Below, piece by piece: positions 61,570-64,000 of a DNA stretch of 64,000 nt; the stretch's first letter is position 1, and the number at the start of each line of letters is the position of its first letter. The stretch is from Dysidea avara (Eukaryota; Porifera; Demospongiae; Dictyoceratida; Dysideidae), in NCBI RefSeq assembly GCF_963678975.1, contig NC_089274.1, forward strand, positions 17,749,633 through 17,813,632, given 5' to 3'. The position numbers and the translations under genes are program-made. The notes below the pieces were generated by a model that worked only from the letters and a program-made list of their open reading frames with translations, was not told the origin of the DNA and did no database searches.

Positions 61570-63692
61570 TTATTTAGAGATAAGACCAGTTTGCACTATG
61601 AAAGCCATATCAATATCTGCCACTTTAGCAGCTAAGAATGCCTGTATTGTACATATTGCTATGTTAAGATCCTCCAGTTCAACAACCTGTGAATATACAT
61701 TGTAAGGTATGTAGTATAGCTACTAGTTACCCTAGCTACCTCTTGTGTTGGCATCCCTGCATCAGCAAACTCCATTGTCAATTTCTTGTTACCATCATCA
61801 CTGGTGTTTCTCAGTTTTTGAAAGGTTTTGTGCCAAACAATGACCTGGAAAGAGTTATATACTCTATTAGAATGTATAGCTCTTTAAAGCACTATTGATA
61901 ACCTGACTGCTCTATTAGAAATGTTTTAGTGCAACAACTTCCATCTTTCACTTCACTGTCACATATAGTACGTACACTGTACACTGTATAGCTACACTCT
62001 CACATTGTCATTTGGTCTTTGGATCAACAACCCATGATCATAGTCAACAATGAAATTGACATTTTGCCCTTTCCATGATGCTTGAAACCTTGCACTCTGA
62101 GATAGGCTTGTTAACACACATGAGCACACAATGGTGATTTCCTTACCTGTTGTTGCTTTGCAGTTAAAGCAGTTGCACATTGGATGCTGTTAGTCCATGT
62201 TACAATATCATCATGACGTTCTGCATTGTGTACATATGCTAACTTTTTCACCATGTACTGTCTTCTTACCAAATGAAATAATATGAGAATCACCAATCCC
62301 TGCTATCAGCTTAACACACTCAGGTCGTACAGTCTGTGCAGCCTACAAGACAACATACACTATAATACTTTAGGCACTAGAGCCTATTGTGCTTTTGATT
62401 TTGTTATTATCTTTGTCTTGCTCTGCTAATAATTTTTTATTTAGTAATAGTATGGAATTATTTTATCAACACTCAGTCATGTCAAATAGATACTTGGTTG
62501 ATCTATTAGCTATACTTATTGTTCTATTAGAGTTGTTTGGTCTGCTCCTGTGATATGAATTAAGGAATGGATTTATTATAGTTTGGCATACAAAATGCTT
62601 TCAGTGAATACCTGTAGTAATTCAGTTGATATCTCAGTGAGTGCATATGACCTCTCTGGTCTCATCCATTCACTGACTGTGAGCTGTAAGATATTGTCAC
62701 ATATTGTAATGGTGTGTGCTACATACCGGTACTGTTGAAAACATTTCGATATGAGATCGTCTAAGTACAAGGAATTTCCTTTTCCAATTGCTCCACTGAG
62801 GATTAGCTGATAGTTGCTCTTGTACAAACCCCATGTGAATTATCTGTGATCATAATAAATTCCAGAATAGCACATTTACTCAAGTTACTTTACCTTTTCT
62901 TCACATTCAATCATACGACTGTTTTGAGCTTCCACCTTCATAAGTTTCCAAACGTTAACACAGCTACTATAGATAGTGTGTAGTTATTACCTCTTGTTGG
63001 TTTAGTAGTGAAATATTATTGTAAATGGAATCATACCACTCTTGCCTGTCTTCTTCTGACCCATCAAAATATAGCACAACACTTTGTCCATCCGCACTAA
63101 CAACTTCAAAAGCATTTTGCCTGTATATATGGGATGTGGCCAAGTTAGGAATAATGCTAATATTAAATTATAGTACCTTTGCTCATTAGTTCCTGCTTTA
63201 TACTTAGTTATTGATGCTGTTGTTAGTGGAATTTCATCATGGACAACCCACTCTGTATGGTTCTCCATATTAAGTGGTTTAATCTCTACACTCTGCAAAC
63301 ATATAGCTATTACAAGTGATGTACATACTTATGTGTATCTGCATGCTTATAAACAGTTTGAGCTACCACTCACATTTTTATCATCGCCATCATCATTGCC
63401 ATCATCTTTACCACTGTCACCATCATCTGGCTCATCACGATCTTCTATATATTGAGGTGTTACTAGCTACCACACTTTCAGGACATACGTACTTATCTTT
63501 CTTTTTGCCAAATGTAATGTGATGTATTTCCCTCCATCGTGAATCATACCAGCCTGCCAAAAACACACAAATCATGGATCCATAAAGAAGTATATTGAAC
63601 ACATACCGCTTCTTGATGTGTCTTGCCTTGAAGTGATTTTCCATTCACAGATAAAATTAAATCATTTTCAAAGATCATTTTGGAATTGTCAG
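61570..63692 (-). CDS. SNTG-like: Gamma-type syntrophin, 3' thirteen exons (5' part off window)
   Basis: Syntrophins are cytoplasmic adaptors that bind dystrophin or dystrobrevin through PH2 and the SU region and recruit channels and kinases through PDZ. Exons in transcript order: 63692-63607, 63553-63493, 63444-63374, 63292-63177, 63120-62991, 62935-62894, 62843-62727, 62683-62612, 62342-62270, 62220-62147, 62096-62004, 61844-61740, 61686-61570. Every junction is GT-AG and the frame is continuous over about 384 residues. Visible parts: PDZ end (D-L-I-L-S-V-N-G-K-S-L-Q-G-K-T-H-Q-E-A), an Asp-rich linker (23 residues, 11 Asp), PH1 second half (I-T-K-Y-K-A-G-T ... N-A-F-E-V-V), PH2 (I-I-H-M-G-F-V-Q-E ... 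F-S-T-V-P), and the SU region (L-R-N-T-S-D-D-G; I-Q-A-F-L-A-A-K-V-A) to TAA at 61570. The F-S-T-x-P and S-D-D-G signatures resemble gamma-syntrophins more than alpha/beta. It converges with copy 11. Confidence 0.9.
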
Positions 63693-64000
63693 CTGCAATT
63701 AATATGCATTCAACTGAATGATGGTGTAGCTATATGAGTGTACCACAGTGAAACTTTGTTAGCCATCCATGGGACCAGTGATATAGGTGGCCCTATTACC
63801 ATAAACCTCCGCAGCCTTAAAACAAAATGGCCTTACTACTTGTTGTAACAGAAATCTACAATTGACATAAACACTATGACTATAATAGCAGAGTTTAATT
63901 TATCACAGTAAATATACCAATTATTCTGGTGCATAATGACTTGAAAAAGCATGTTGGAATAATAGGTATAGACTTTTTTCGTAGTTAAATTATACACTTA
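63693..64000. other. Syntrophin intron (5' side)
   Basis: No further syntrophin exon recognised up to the window edge; the PDZ start and PH1 first half must lie beyond 64000. Confidence 0.5.

Overview
This looks like metazoan nuclear DNA, most likely from a sponge. It is AT-rich, its genes are split by GT-AG introns, it has TATA boxes and no bacterial gene organisation, and much of it is MITEs, SINE-like units, LINE remnants and microsatellites. The one well-resolved conserved gene, a syntrophin, has mostly 43-81 nt introns, as in demosponge genes. The species call is inference.

The window is dominated by one dispersed multigene family, here called the WGSCH family after an invariant W-G-S-C-H motif. 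I did not recognise it as a named domain family. Each gene has a 72-nt exon 1 coding a 24-residue signal peptide, a phase-0 intron (71 nt to 2.0 kb), and a 624-nt exon 2 coding a 207-residue secreted domain. I count about eleven copies on both strands between 0.8 and 60.9 kb. Three are intact (4824-5881, 14814-15615, 46557-47864). One is intact except for a single TGA (60102-60868). The others are frameshifted, stopped, truncated or relics. This is a birth-and-death gene cluster.

The right end (61570-63692, minus strand) holds the 3' part of a gamma-type syntrophin: the end of the PDZ domain, the second half of the split PH1, PH2 and the SU region, in 13 exons. Its 5' part lies beyond the window. 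The window also has an isolated 5' exon of an ANKZF1/Vms1 homologue (25965-26259, minus) and a weak PSME3IP1-like exon (about 37099-37175, plus).

The remainder is repeat-rich. It includes three hAT-type elements, two with clear 8-bp target-site duplications (9057-11263 and 38330-38693) and one with a partial duplication (46111-46468); a pogo-like MITE with TA duplication; and at least five MITE-D foldback copies, two of them inside introns of WGSCH genes and one fused to a truncated copy. There is also a foldback-plus-tail composite repeat whose core microsatellite has expanded to (GGCA)55, tRNA-like SINEs, a LINE 3' remnant, and several near-perfect palindromes. A short motif, TGACTGYTCTATTAGAGTAT or its complement, recurs about twenty times and is only partly explained by these elements.
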